From: Cycas panzhihuaensis
Lineage: Eukaryota; Cycadophyta
Direction: 5' to 3'
DNA length: 64,000 nucleotides
Assembly (NCBI GenBank): GCA_023213395.1
Contig: CM041465.1
Coordinates: 25,303,741 to 25,367,740 of the forward strand
Both the position numbers and the translations under genes were made by a program. The notes beneath the pieces are model-generated. The model saw only the letters and a list, made by a program, of their open reading frames with translations. It was not told the origin of the DNA and searched no databases. Every line of letters begins with the position of its first letter. Position 1 is the stretch's first letter. Of this stretch, positions 35,837-45,300 are shown one piece after another.

Positions 35837-36135
35837 TGTATTAAGGTCATTTGTGTAGATTAATTATGTGACCTTAGGGTATATTATTAGCATTAGTCTC
35901 TTAATAAAATGTACTTTATGTGCATTTAGATGTAATTTTAGGTTCATGTCATTAGGTGGGAAAATCCTAACCCTAATGCTCACCCTCAATAATAAAAAGA
36001 GAAATCTCAAGGAGGGAGTCATTATTCATTCTCACCTCTAAGCTTGCTCTCATATCTTGTTTCATCTTCTTTTTCATTCTCCATTGCCATTGTGTGCATG
36101 CGAGTGATTTATCTCTTAGATCCATCCTTCCTTCA
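35837..36135 (+). repeat. copia D 5' LTR (299 bp)
   Basis: It begins TGTATTAAGG and ends CCTTCA, two bases before the primer-binding site. Short LTRs of this size are common in copia elements. There is no partner copy in the window. A candidate promoter TATA-like string (AATAATAAAAAG) lies near 35988-36000. Confidence 0.75.
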
Positions 36136-36137
36136 TG

Positions 36138-36150
36138 TGGTATCAGAGCT
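36138..36150 (+). other. copia D primer-binding site
   Basis: TGGTATCAGAGCT is a perfect match to the initiator tRNA-Met site used by most plant copia elements. Confidence 0.9.
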
Positions 36151-38143
36151 AGAAGGGGATCTATTCACTCCATTCCACTTGCATGGAGTTATTTTGCCTC
36201 TCCTTCACCTTCAATGTGAAGTATTGAGAGTGCATTCCTTTTTTTTAATATTTTGAGAGCATAAAATTATAGTATTTTACATGTTGCTACTTTATACATA
36301 TGTGCAGAAATTTAGAGGTGAAGAATACAGGTTTTTGAAGCCGTTCAGCTGCCGGAATAGTCCCGGGAGCATTAAAGGCCCAAATTTTCATAAAAATTCA
36401 ACCATCTCAAAATTTTATGAAATTTGGCATGTAAGGTCACCTTCACTAGAGGATCATTTTTTTCTTCTAGAGTAACTTTAGATTCAGCCTGAAATAGCAA
36501 GTTTTAGCTATGACAAAAAGGGTAAATTTTATGGATCAGTGATTTAAAGCACTTTTCCTATTAAAATCCTTCTATTATATGCTGAAGATCTGAAAGTTTT
36601 ATTAAGGGATCTAGTGCATTTATGTCTTAAGATCATTTTAAGATAACTCTCATCAAATTTCATCCACTAGTTAGTGAGATCTATTCAGTTTTCTCATAGT
36701 TGTTGATTTTGCCTACTTAACCCCATAAAGGACCTTGCAAGGGCATTTCGGTTAATGTTTTGGCAGATTTTACAGATGGTGTAGAAGGGAAAGTTAATTT
36801 ACATGTCAAAACTTAACTTTTAACATATTGAAGTCTAGATTCTGAGACAGTTAATCTGGCATGATTTTTGCTTTGGTGTTTTTTTGGGTAGAAAAGTTTT
36901 TATGGATTTTCTAAAATCTGACTTCACAAATTTATTAGAAATGACATTTTGAACACTTTTTCCTTGTGTCATAAATTTATATTTTATCATTTAGGCCTTC
37001 ATATTTGTAATTTCTAAAAATTACCCATTTATCGTTATTTGTAAATTTTGTGAAAAAATCACAAAATAGGGAAAAATAGCATGCATATAGATTTAGAAAA
37101 ATCATTATTTTAGGGGCAAGTTGATCCACTTTTTATCGCATTATGGATTTTGTATTAAAACTTCCAAAATCATATTTGAAAACATTGTACTAAAGTAAGG
37201 GAAACCTTAGATCAGAAGCAACATCTGGTTTCCCTGCTAAATCTAGCATGCTTTTCTATTTACATACATAGCATAAAGCATCACAAAAGAAGCAATAACA
37301 ATAAAGCATCACAAAAGCAGCAACAATAATAAAGTATCACAAAAGTAGCAACAATAATAAAGTAAGCACGAAAAGTAAGCAAGCATATTTGGCAAGTTTC
37401 TACTTAAGTTTTCAGTAATACAGAAACATCTTACACTATTCCTTAAAGGAATCTCATCCGTATAATCTATACTGCCAGTTCTTGACTTGTGCGCACACTC
37501 GCCTTGGTTGAAATAGACCAAGGTTGGTCAAAGTCCAGGCCCTAAGGGAGGTGTGAGTTTCATACTAGGTCTGGTCTTAACCAGAATAGTGGTAGAGGGA
37601 CAGGTTAGCTATACCTACAGCCTCTAATCAGGGATAATCCTAATAACCACCTGGGAAAACTAAAAACCTTAATGCAAGATTAAAATTAACTCAGTCCAAT
37701 ATCCGTCATAGCCATGGGATACACAGTACTGTTTGAGTCTTCGGAGGAGGTATAAAGTTGCTCATTGGTGAACTGGGTAAGGACTGGAAGTACTTAGGCT
37801 CCACTGTGACTTGGATTTCGTCACCAAGCGCAGGTGCGAGTGTCGCAGGTGAAGGCCCTAATCGTATACTAGAAGTCTTAGGCATCGAAACCTCACCTAC
37901 ATTTGGACATAAGTGAGAGGTTAGTGGCATAACATATCACCACTCTTTGCCAGCTCTACATTAGGCCTCATTCTTGCATCATTACTTATATTCTTTTTTT
38001 ATATATAATTATTGAAAAATAGTTACTCATTGCTTGCTTCTCATCATAATAATCATTTCTACATCCCTGTTGTGCCAGGTGTATTAGCCACATGTGTCAG
38101 TGGCATATACTTCTATCATCTCTTCTACTTCTTCATCATCACC
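36151..38143 (+). other. copia D leader, no gene recognised
   Basis: About 2 kb separates the primer site from gag. It is AT-rich up to 37200, then holds three 28-bp tandem units, and then a stretch with mixed composition up to the gag ATG. Short frames on both strands show no known domain. Long leaders occur in some copia lineages. Confidence 0.6.
37273..37356 (+). repeat. Three 28-bp tandem units in the copia D leader
   Basis: The units start at 37273, 37301 and 37329 and follow the pattern ATAAAG(C/T)ATCACAAAAG then (A/C/T)AGCAA(T/C)A(A/C)(C/T)A. A partial fourth unit starts at 37357. Units two and three differ by two transitions. Confidence 0.8.
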
Positions 38144-39090
38144 ATGTCATCTCAATTCAAGCAAAATATTAACTGCATATTGAAAGGCAAAGAAAATTGG
38201 GATATATGGTACACTGGAATTAAAAATACTGCAAAGTATGAAGGCCTTTGGAGAGCCCACTTGCAGCCTACACCCAGCACACCAGCAATGACTACAACAT
38301 ATTCTTTGAGTGGATCCACCCCAACAGCTCCTACAGATGTTTTAGCTAAACTAGAATGGGAGATAGATGATGAAAAGATTCATGCAAGAATTTTGTTGGT
38401 CATTGATCACTCCTTGCACAACTTGATAAACGAAGAGGAACATGATACAGACTGGAAGGTCCTAGAAGTTCTTAGAAAGAACTTTGATATAAAGTCAGAT
38501 TTAGAATTTGTTCATCTTGTTTTGAAAATGAACAAATTAAAAATGCAGAAGGGACGAGCTCATGAGACAATAAATCTCCTTCGACCAATCAAACAGGCAA
38601 TTGACAAAGACTTTAAGACCTAATGCATCACTTAGGCATTTTTGATCCAGTCATATTTACATGTCCCTGATTATAAAAACTTGCTTGGAAGTCTTCAATC
38701 TAGTAGAATATTGAAGACACTCAACATTGAAGAACTTGCCGAGAAGTTTATAGAATTTGACAAGACCTTTGATACAAACTTTATAGCCTCTGACTCTCTT
38801 CCAGATGCAGCCTTTGAGGTAGAAGAAGAAGTTTGCTACACAAAAAATCAAGGTCCCTCTCATGGTAGAGGAAATAATTGAGCAAGAGGAAGAGGAAGAA
38901 ATATGGGAAATCATCCACAAGGTCAATCACAACCTCGACAGTTTCAAGGCCAAGGGCCACCTCAACAAAGAGTAAGACAGTAAGGTCAAACCAGTACTTC
39001 TTCAGGGACTGGTGATCAAACTATTATATGTGATCGGTGTAACCATAAAGGACACTTAGCAAAAGATTGCAGAACTGCCATTTATAAGTT
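38144..39090 (+). pseudogene. copia D gag with intact zinc knuckle
   Basis: The start is the ATG at 38144 (ACCATGTC; MSSQFKQNINCILKGKENWD). The upstream in-frame ATG at 38012 encodes an atypical extension and is less likely. The gag body to 38623 is open, with the block LEFVHLVLKMNKLKMQKG. A stop at 38621-38623 and one at 38879 break it. The C-terminal part is Arg/Gly/Gln-rich. The knuckle near 39028-39070 reads CDRCNHKGHLAKDC, a complete C-x2-C-x4-H-x4-C. It would package element RNA. Confidence 0.88.
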
Positions 39091-39760
39091 GGTCAAGTTC
39101 CAACCAAAACATGGAGCTCACAATGTTGAAGAAACTTGTGAAGAATCCTTTAGTGGTGCAGGTTTTGTACAAGCACACATTCAAAGAATTGAGGGATCTT
39201 CAGCATCAAATGCCATTGACCAACCAAAGAGATACTTTGAAGCTCGGTGTGGATATATCACTTGTGAATTCCCTTCACCAATGCCAAGCCCTATTGGAAT
39301 TGCCAATAGTGTGGCTTCAATCGATGGACAGTGGATCATGGACACAGGAGGAACTCAACATATGACATGCAATCGCAGTCTATATCAAACATTTAACTCA
39401 AATGTTCATGGAGTTGTTCACATGGATGATAAATCACAGCAACCTGTTGAAGGAATTGGCAACATTCACCTGAAACTCCCATGCTTAGAAGATTTTACAT
39501 TGCTTGATGTCTTATACATACCCAATCTCAAACAAAACCTACTCTCCTTATCCACATTTATTTCTCATGGATTTGATTTGAGTGTAACTACAAATGACCA
39601 GACTCTTAAGGTCATTTACCCTTTAACTAATCAGGTGGTTTTAACTAGACAACTCTCTGGCAAACTCTTTTGACTGAATGGCTCTGCATTTTCTGAAGCC
39701 CATTGTGCCCAAAGCCCTTGTGCTGATGAAGAATTTGCATTTAATTCCATCTTGACCCAT
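39091..39760 (+). pseudogene. copia D protease
   Basis: The frame 39089-39673 is open. The retropepsin site at 39331-39370 reads QWIMDTGGTQHMTCN, with the catalytic Asp codon at 39341-39343. Plant copia proteins usually have D-S-G-A-S/T-x-H-M-T; here the third and fourth positions are both Gly. The downstream block LEDFTLLDVLYIPNLKQNLL (from 39488) is typical. This is among the best preserved frames in the window. Confidence 0.88.
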
Positions 39761-41233
39761 CCAATGTTGTCACCAGAAGCTCTTTGGCATGCTCATATGG
39801 GCCACGTTCACATTGATAGACCTAGAGATCTTTCTAATACTCTTCCAAACCTTCCAAAGTTTTCCTCTAAGCCCTTTAAATGTGAAGCTTATATCATTGC
39901 CAAATCTCATCAATAACCCTTTCCCAAAAGTCAGTGGAAATCAAGCCATCCATTATAATTGGTACACTCTGATTTGTGTGGGCCAATGCCCATTCCTTCA
40001 CTAAAGGGCAAGCTATATTATATCTCTTTCATTGATGATTTCACTAGAAAAGTATGGGTAGCTTTTCTATACAAGAAAGATGAAGCATTCTGTATATTCA
40101 AGGAATTCAAAGCCCTCACTGAAAAAGAGTCAGGTTATCAACTCAAATGTCTTCGAACTGATAATGGTGGCGAATATACCTCATATGAGTTTGAAAGCTA
40201 CCTTTGAGACAATGGCATCAAGCATCAAACAACAATAGCAAGTACCCCACAGCAAAATGGAGTTGCCGAGTGCATGAACAGGATAATCATGAACATGGCT
40301 TATGCTATGTTAATATATAAAAATGTACCTGCCTATCTATGGGCTGAAGTAATCTAGATAGTCATTTATTGTATCAATGTTGTTAGCCCATCAAAAGAAG
40401 TACAATCACCTAATGAAAAGTGGTCAGGACCAGCCCCCACTATTCACTATTTTAGAATTTTTAGCTCTACATGCTATGCCCATATTCTGGATACAGATAG
40501 AAATAAACTCCAGCCAAGGGCACTTAAAGGAATCTTTGTTGGATACCCTATAGATAAGAAAGGGTATAAGGTCTTCATACCTTCACAACAAAAAATCATC
40601 ATTACCAGAGATGTTATTTTTACGGAGATAGAGGATCAGTTACTTAAATTAGACTCCATAGTACCCTCACGCTATTACAATAATGTTATCAAGTATGATG
40701 TTCAGATTCTAAAATTTGGGGGGCGCGAGTGGGGGGGGGGGAGGGGAGGGGACAGACATAAATTACTCCAAATGTTGGAAGCTGACAATAGAGCCTTAGA
40801 GGATACAAGTTGTGACTCTGAACCAATGAGTGTACATCCAACACCATCTTTTGAAGATAGCAAAGTTGACAAAGGCAAAGCCATTATAGAAGAACCATCC
40901 TCTCCACCTTTAATTGACAAAGGCAAAACAGTGGTAGAAGGACCATCTTCCTTAAGCACATCAACATCCTCCTCACAAAATAATCATTTTAATGAACATG
41001 ATGAGAACCAAGAAGTTGGGGAAATGAGGACATCATTCCCAACTCGAGGATCTCGAGAAGCCCGCCAACTCAATAAGGACATATGACCAGATGAGGTGGG
41101 CAAAACTGGCACTCGAAGTGCCCATAGAGCAAGGATGCAGGAATCATTATATACTAAGCTTGAACCAGTAGAATTGCACCTTACTCTTAATGAAGAGCCC
41201 TTAATGTACCAAGAAGCTGTAAAGCATGTAGCT
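39761..41233 (+). pseudogene. copia D integrase and first residues of RT
   Basis: The pre-integrase part reads EALWHAHMGHVHIDR near 39780. The core has HSDLCGPMP near 39962 (first Asp), LRTDNGGEYTSYEFESYL near 40155 (second Asp) and TPQQNGVAE near 40242 (Glu kept). RALKGIFVGYPIDKKGYKVF (from 40527) is the usual C-terminal block. An unusual run of G lies at 40718-40751, just before an acidic/Ser-rich linker that stays open to 41086. The last recognisable residues are EEPLMYQEAVKHVA near 41195-41233, the start of RT. Single stops occur at 40206 and 40357. Confidence 0.87.
40718..40751 (+). repeat. G-rich tract, possible G-quadruplex
   Basis: The run is GGGGGG, CGCGAGT, a G12 block, A, GGGG, A, GGGG on the plus strand. 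It meets the simple pattern for an intramolecular G-quadruplex (four runs of three or more G with short loops) and interrupts the copia D integrase-RT linker. Confidence 0.7.
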
Positions 41234-41234
41234 T

Positions 41235-41486
41235 AGAGATCCTCCTGATATCCCTTGGTGTGATTGTCATGTCTCCTACCTAGGGAAGATGGAACACATG
41301 TCTCTATTTGTCCTAGTGTGAGACGATATCTACCAGGAGCCTCTAGTCTGATGTATATTATGGTGTCCTCGTGACCTTCAATAGGCCACACCTAGCCAAA
41401 ACCTATCTATCCTCATGGGACATCATCTCAATAAAGCTTAACATCATCATGCTAATGTTCTTGCGGTTGTCCACTGCAATCACCGC
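41235..41486 (-). pseudogene. Antisense PMD-like gene, plant mobile domain exon (partial)
   Basis: On the minus strand the acceptor GTTCTGCAG ends at 41487. The frame then reads AVIAVDNRKNISMMMLSFIE, MMSHEDR*VLARCGLLKVTR and, after two stops, RHVFHLP*VGDMTITPRDIR. The last block matches the plant mobile domain signature (T-FHLP-GEMTITL-DV), and the earlier block matches its N-terminal helix region. The exon is cut at about 41234 by the end of copia D, so most of the domain is missing. PMD proteins occur as host genes linked to silencing and as cargo of plant transposons. Here the gene lies antisense inside a gypsy element. Confidence 0.6.
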
Positions 41487-41631
41487 CTGCAGAACATCTC
41501 AAAACAAGTTAGAGTCTTACTCATGCTCATCTCTCTACCCTCTGGATTATTCCTCATATTCATTTAGTCGAGAATTAGGTGCCATTAGGCCTCCATTGTT
41601 ATCTTTTCATTAGGTCTACCTTCACACCATA

Positions 41632-41659
41632 CCAAACTCCACGGTACCGTGGAGTTTGG
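41632..41659. repeat. Perfect 28-bp palindrome
   Basis: The left half is CCAAACTCCACGGT and the right half is its exact reverse complement, with no spacer; the centre is GGTACC. In a region where all other sequence is heavily mutated, a perfect palindrome this long is striking. Confidence 0.95.
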
Positions 41660-41807
41660 CCTAGGTCTCGCAGCAATCGGGGCCCCATAGTAAATATCGC
41701 GACACCGCAATCTTTGCAGCAATGTAAATGTCACCCCCCCCAAAAGGGGGGATTTTCCACCCAAAAAATTTTAAAATTTTGCCTGGGTGAGCCACTCTCA
41801 AGCTCAT

Positions 41808-41839
41808 CGGGACTGGGGCTACCTAATGCCCCAGTCCCG
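41808..41839. repeat. 12-bp inverted repeat with 8-base loop
   Basis: CGGGACTGGGGC is followed after TACCTAAT by GCCCCAGTCCCG, its exact reverse complement. It would form a stable GC-rich hairpin on either strand. Confidence 0.95.
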
Positions 41840-41973
41840 TGCCTCTCTGGGTCTAATTTGGACTATAAGAGATCGTTTCTTGCCTTTAAGAGGCTGAAAA
41901 CTACACTAAAATGTCATAAAAAATAGTAAATTTTAAATCACGAGATGGGGTTGAGTTTAGATGATCCACTCAC

Positions 41974-42335
41974 TAGATCTAGTCTCCCCGTCACCATTTC
42001 ATCACTCTGGTCTCACTGGTTATCTCCTAGTCTAGATCCAACAATCTGATCCTCCTTTGCATGCCTCCAAAGTCAGGTGGTGCTCCGCTACGTAAGGGAA
42101 AGGGCTCTGATTCGTTCGTGAACCTGTGAAAATAAATTCCATTTCCATCGAGTTTCCTTATATAGGCGGGGGTCCCGACGGGCACTTTCTCCATTTTTGC
42201 TTTCGAGACATCCCTTGAGGCCATCTCTTATCCCTTATCATCATTGCCTTCTGGCCCTTTTTTCTCTTTTGCTTCTATAGACCTCGTTTTGCTCTTTCTT
42301 TTAGGTGCATTTATGGTGCCTCACTGATGCATTTC
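41974..42335 (-). pseudogene. Antisense PMD-like gene, N-terminal exon
   Basis: The minus strand is open from about 42335 to 42028 apart from one stop just before the ATG at 42224. Upstream of that ATG it reads APKRKSKTRSIEAKEKKG, a basic stretch like a nuclear localisation signal. From 42224 it reads MASRDVSKAKMEKVPVGTPA and GIYFHRFTNESEPFPLRSGA, and after a stop continues EITSETRVMKW. A good splice donor (GTGAGT) ends the exon at 41974. I do not recognise a domain in this exon. It is assigned to the PMD gene because of strand, spacing and splice signals. Confidence 0.5.
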
Positions 42336-42653
42336 TGCCAGGGCCCGTTTGTCTCATTTTATGTGCCGTTCCCATGCATGCCCAAGTTTATACTCATTTG
42401 GCTCGTTTTGTCATCTTGGACCCATTTTTGTGGCCCATCTGTGCCTCTGGGGTCTCTAAAGGGAATGCTCCCTCTATTTGGGGTCACTTTTCACTTCCTT
42501 AAGTGACCTTTGGCACCCTAAAGGGGACTTTTCACTGCTCATTCTTTCCTGTTGGTGGGATAAACTACTCCACCCACGGATAGCCTTATTATTAGGTCCT
42601 CCTACCCTTCACAACTATCATTGCCAGCCATATGAGCCCCTTTTTCTTCATCC
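42336..42653. other. Head-to-head spacer between antisense gene and RNase H
   Basis: About 320 bases separate the start of the antisense gene (leftward) from the RNase H frame (rightward). No domain is seen. A shared divergent promoter is possible, but no clear TATA pair was found. Confidence 0.4.
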
Positions 42654-43124
42654 TTGACTCTATTACATTTCTTTCCACTGAGATACTTTCTTTTCTCACC
42701 TATGACCCTCTTCATCTTCACTGGCGGCGGAAGCCGCGGTAATCCCGGTCCCTCTGCCACTGCGTGGATTCTTCATGACCCTTCCAGACACGATTTCCTA
42801 TACTTTGGAGTCTTCCTCCCTGAGGCCACCAATAACAAAGTTGAATACATTGCTGTTATTAAAGCCCTCACTGATACACTCTATTTCTACCATAGACCCA
42901 TTATTCTCCTTTGCGACTCCTAGGTGGTGGTATCCCATCTCACCCAGGTCTACCAAGTACGATGCCCATGCCTGAGAGCTTTTACTTTGACCGCTAGATC
43001 CCTATTGGCTTGTTTTCAGTTTGTCAACATTCGATACATCCCTCGAGCCCTCTATGCTAAGGAAGACAGCCTAGTCTGCCTCATCCTTGAGCGTCGCCTC
43101 CCTCTCCTTGATGACCCCCTTTAA
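42654..43124 (+). pseudogene. Archaeal-type RNase H (aRNH) at the 3' end of element T
   Basis: Two frames in register are separated by a single TAG (42921-42923, where CAG would read Q). The protein reads FTGGGSRGNPGPSATAWILH from about 42715, NNKVEYIAVIKALTDTLYFY, LLCDS and then ARALYAKEDSL-like RALYAKEDSLVCLI near 43050. This is the plant/archaeal RNase H pattern DGGSRGNPGP-E-D-D. The first catalytic Asp is Gly; the Glu and two other Asp positions are kept. A second RNase H is known in Tat-clade gypsy elements. Its place here is after integrase and next to the LTR, on the gag-pol strand. Confidence 0.85.
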
Positions 43125-43532
43125 GAGACTTACATGGTTGCCCTGTCACTTAAGTCTCGGGCTATCTTGCACTTCACTTTGTGATATGTTCATACCTCTG
43201 AAAGCTAGCTGCTAATGAGGTTAAACTATGGCGACCATTAGGTTTACCCCTTCACTTTTTCTCTTGTTATCAATACACCTTGTCCTTGTACTCTCACGAT
43301 GTAGGCATCCTCCTCATCTGTCATAGCTTCCGGTTGATTCCCGAGTGGTGCATAGGCAACCCTTATGTTGTCTCCACCCTTGTTCTCATATCCACGCGTT
43401 CTACCATGATACTCGCCAGCACCCTTGGATCTTGTTATGATTATAATTAATATATATACATGTGCTACTAATAGTTTTTATTGCCAGCATTCACCATCAC
43501 ACCATGCTTTCGAGCGGCGAGGCTCTGCTGCC
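43125..43532 (+). other. Spacer before LTR 2 of element T
   Basis: No gene is recognised over about 400 bases. It ends in the polypurine tract. Confidence 0.5.
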
Positions 43533-43542
43533 AAGGGGGTAG
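43533..43542 (+). other. Polypurine tract of element T
   Basis: AAGGGGGTAG lies directly before the LTR start TGTTTCCC, as required for plus-strand priming. Only one T interrupts it. Confidence 0.6.
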
Positions 43543-45280
43543 TGTTTCCCAATTACCAAGAATGGGTATGGACGGGATGACCCAGGTAAGCATAGGTATG
43601 CTTCCTCCTTTTTGCCTTTATTATTTCTTTTAAAACGTAGATAGAAGCATCGCCTCATTACAGGATTGCTTGTCACATTTGAGTGATCACCTCTCACCTA
43701 TTGCTTGATCATGCTGCTTGTCATCTTTTTAGCCTATGACGACCCGCAAGACCTGTCTCTCCACGAGGCAGGCATCCCCATGGCGCTCTACAACCCTCCA
43801 CGCCACCTTCATGTCGCCTCAAGCCTCACCCAAGTCATTTGATCTGCTCACACCTTGGTCACCTATCACAACTCTTTACACTTCACCAAGATTTGTCACT
43901 ATCTTGCACCCTTTCATAACATTTCTGGGAATCCCAACTCTTGATGTCTTATTTGGTCTAGCCTACATGTCACTCAGACTATCCCCAGCCACCTGAATAA
44001 GAGGGCCAGCCCCTTACAAACTTAACATTTCTCCATTTAGGGTTCCTAGGATCCTTACCATTACTACTTTGGCATTTTGGTCTCGCACCGCTATAAACTT
44101 AGTAGTACCGCGAAGTTTACCATGGTGCGATTGTTCCTTACTATTTTTTAAATCTGTCATGGCAATTCTCACTCTTTTTGCAGAACTTCCACATGGATTA
44201 GTTGACATATTATCCATACTCAAATCCTAATTACTTGATTAGGGTTAGGATGGGTATATATCCCAAAAAGGACCTCATTTTACCTCTCTTGGCTCTCCGT
44301 CAACACTTCCTACTACTATTATTCAACTCTCTCTTCCACTCTTCTCATAGGTATGCCTGCAACACTAGAGTTTCTGCCAGCCCAACCTGGGATCCACCTA
44401 TAGCAGCTCTGGTATGTGGCAGAGGACTCTTCATCTAATATCTTTAAGCGATATCTCCATGCTCACCCCTCGGTTCTCATCGAGCAAGTTTCTTGTGCAA
44501 CACCACCTTATGAAGTACCTTGTGAACCCTACAAAATCTGCCTTCTTCCATTGTTTGTAGGGGTAAATCCACCCCTAACACAGCCCAGTAGGTACCTCTT
44601 GCTATGGTCTTATATTTTTGTATAAATTTATTCCATTAAAGCTTATCCATTAGTATACTATCCTCTCTTTTTGTGTTATTTTGCCATATAAAGAGAGTAT
44701 TTTTGGCTTTGCTACCTCAGCATTTCTCCTATTCTCCGCTAGTTTCTCTTAAGAAAGTTGTGGGAGAGGGTCCATAAGGACTGGTTGAAAGGATCTAAGG
44801 TGTGATCCATCCCATTTGGGCCTACTCCCCAAGGGCAAACCCCTTCCCATCCTTCCTCTCTTGCGTCTGTGCTTCTCTTGGACAAACTAAGAGTTTGTGA
44901 GACCAAGCCTACGCTAGATATCAGTGTATACAGCCCTTGCTGCGTTGGTTCTAGGTCTACATGCTCTCCTTTTGGGTACCCCTTAAGCCCTAAACATCAT
45001 TCAACATCCATCCAGACCCTTAGCAAGGCCGGTGTGGTGATTCGTTGTCCATAGTGTCTTTGATACGCAGGCAGCTCTTCCACACCATACAACATTCACT
45101 TCCTTTTTTACTTGCTGCCCATAGGGAGGGTTGGCCATCCTAAGGTTAACCTCTCTTTCTTGCTTGTTATACACTGTTTCCTTTAAAAAAGTCTAGAGTT
45201 GGATTGAGTAGTAGATTAACTAATTTAAGGCATAAAATTTCAGCATTTACTTTATATCATTGCATATATATTAGCTTGCA
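43543..45280 (+). repeat. Element T LTR 2 (1738 bp)
   Basis: It starts TGTTTCCCAATTACC after the polypurine tract and ends TTAGCTTGCA three bases before the second primer-binding site. It pairs with 24574-26376. It is at once the 3' LTR of internal region 1 and the 5' LTR of internal region 2. It lacks about 57 bases present in LTR 1 (near 45120). GTAAGC at 43586-43591 is conserved. Confidence 0.9.
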
Positions 45281-45283
45281 TCT

Positions 45284-45300
45284 TGGCAGCCCCTTCTTAG
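45284..45300 (+). other. Element T primer-binding site 2
   Basis: TGGCAGCCCCTTCTTAG differs from site 1 by one transition. Its presence after LTR 2 shows that a second internal region starts here. Confidence 0.7.

Larger units (their letters stand above)
35837..41233 (+). mobile_element. Ty1/copia element D, 3'-truncated, inside the antisense gene
   Basis: The element has a 5' LTR, primer-binding site, long leader, gag, protease and integrase. It stops abruptly at about 41233 in the first residues of RT (EEPLMYQEAVKHVA). RT body, RNase H and 3' LTR are absent, and exon sequence of the antisense gene begins right there. On the left it lies in what would be an intron of that gene. A deletion that removed the 3' part of copia D together with most of the PMD exon explains both borders. 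Confidence 0.85.
41487..41973 (-). other. Predicted intron of the antisense gene, rich in palindromes
   Basis: On the minus strand a donor TA|GTGAGT lies at 41973-41968 and an acceptor CTGCAG ends at 41487. No coding frame is recognised between them. The stretch holds a 28-bp perfect palindrome, a 12-bp hairpin, a C8-AAAA-G6 fold and an AAAATTTTAAAATTTT run. Confidence 0.45.

Noticed and set aside
41371-41926. Two plus-strand open frames in the PMD/intron region
   Set aside because: They overlap the antisense PMD exon and the palindrome-rich intron and have no recognisable domain; taken as shadows.
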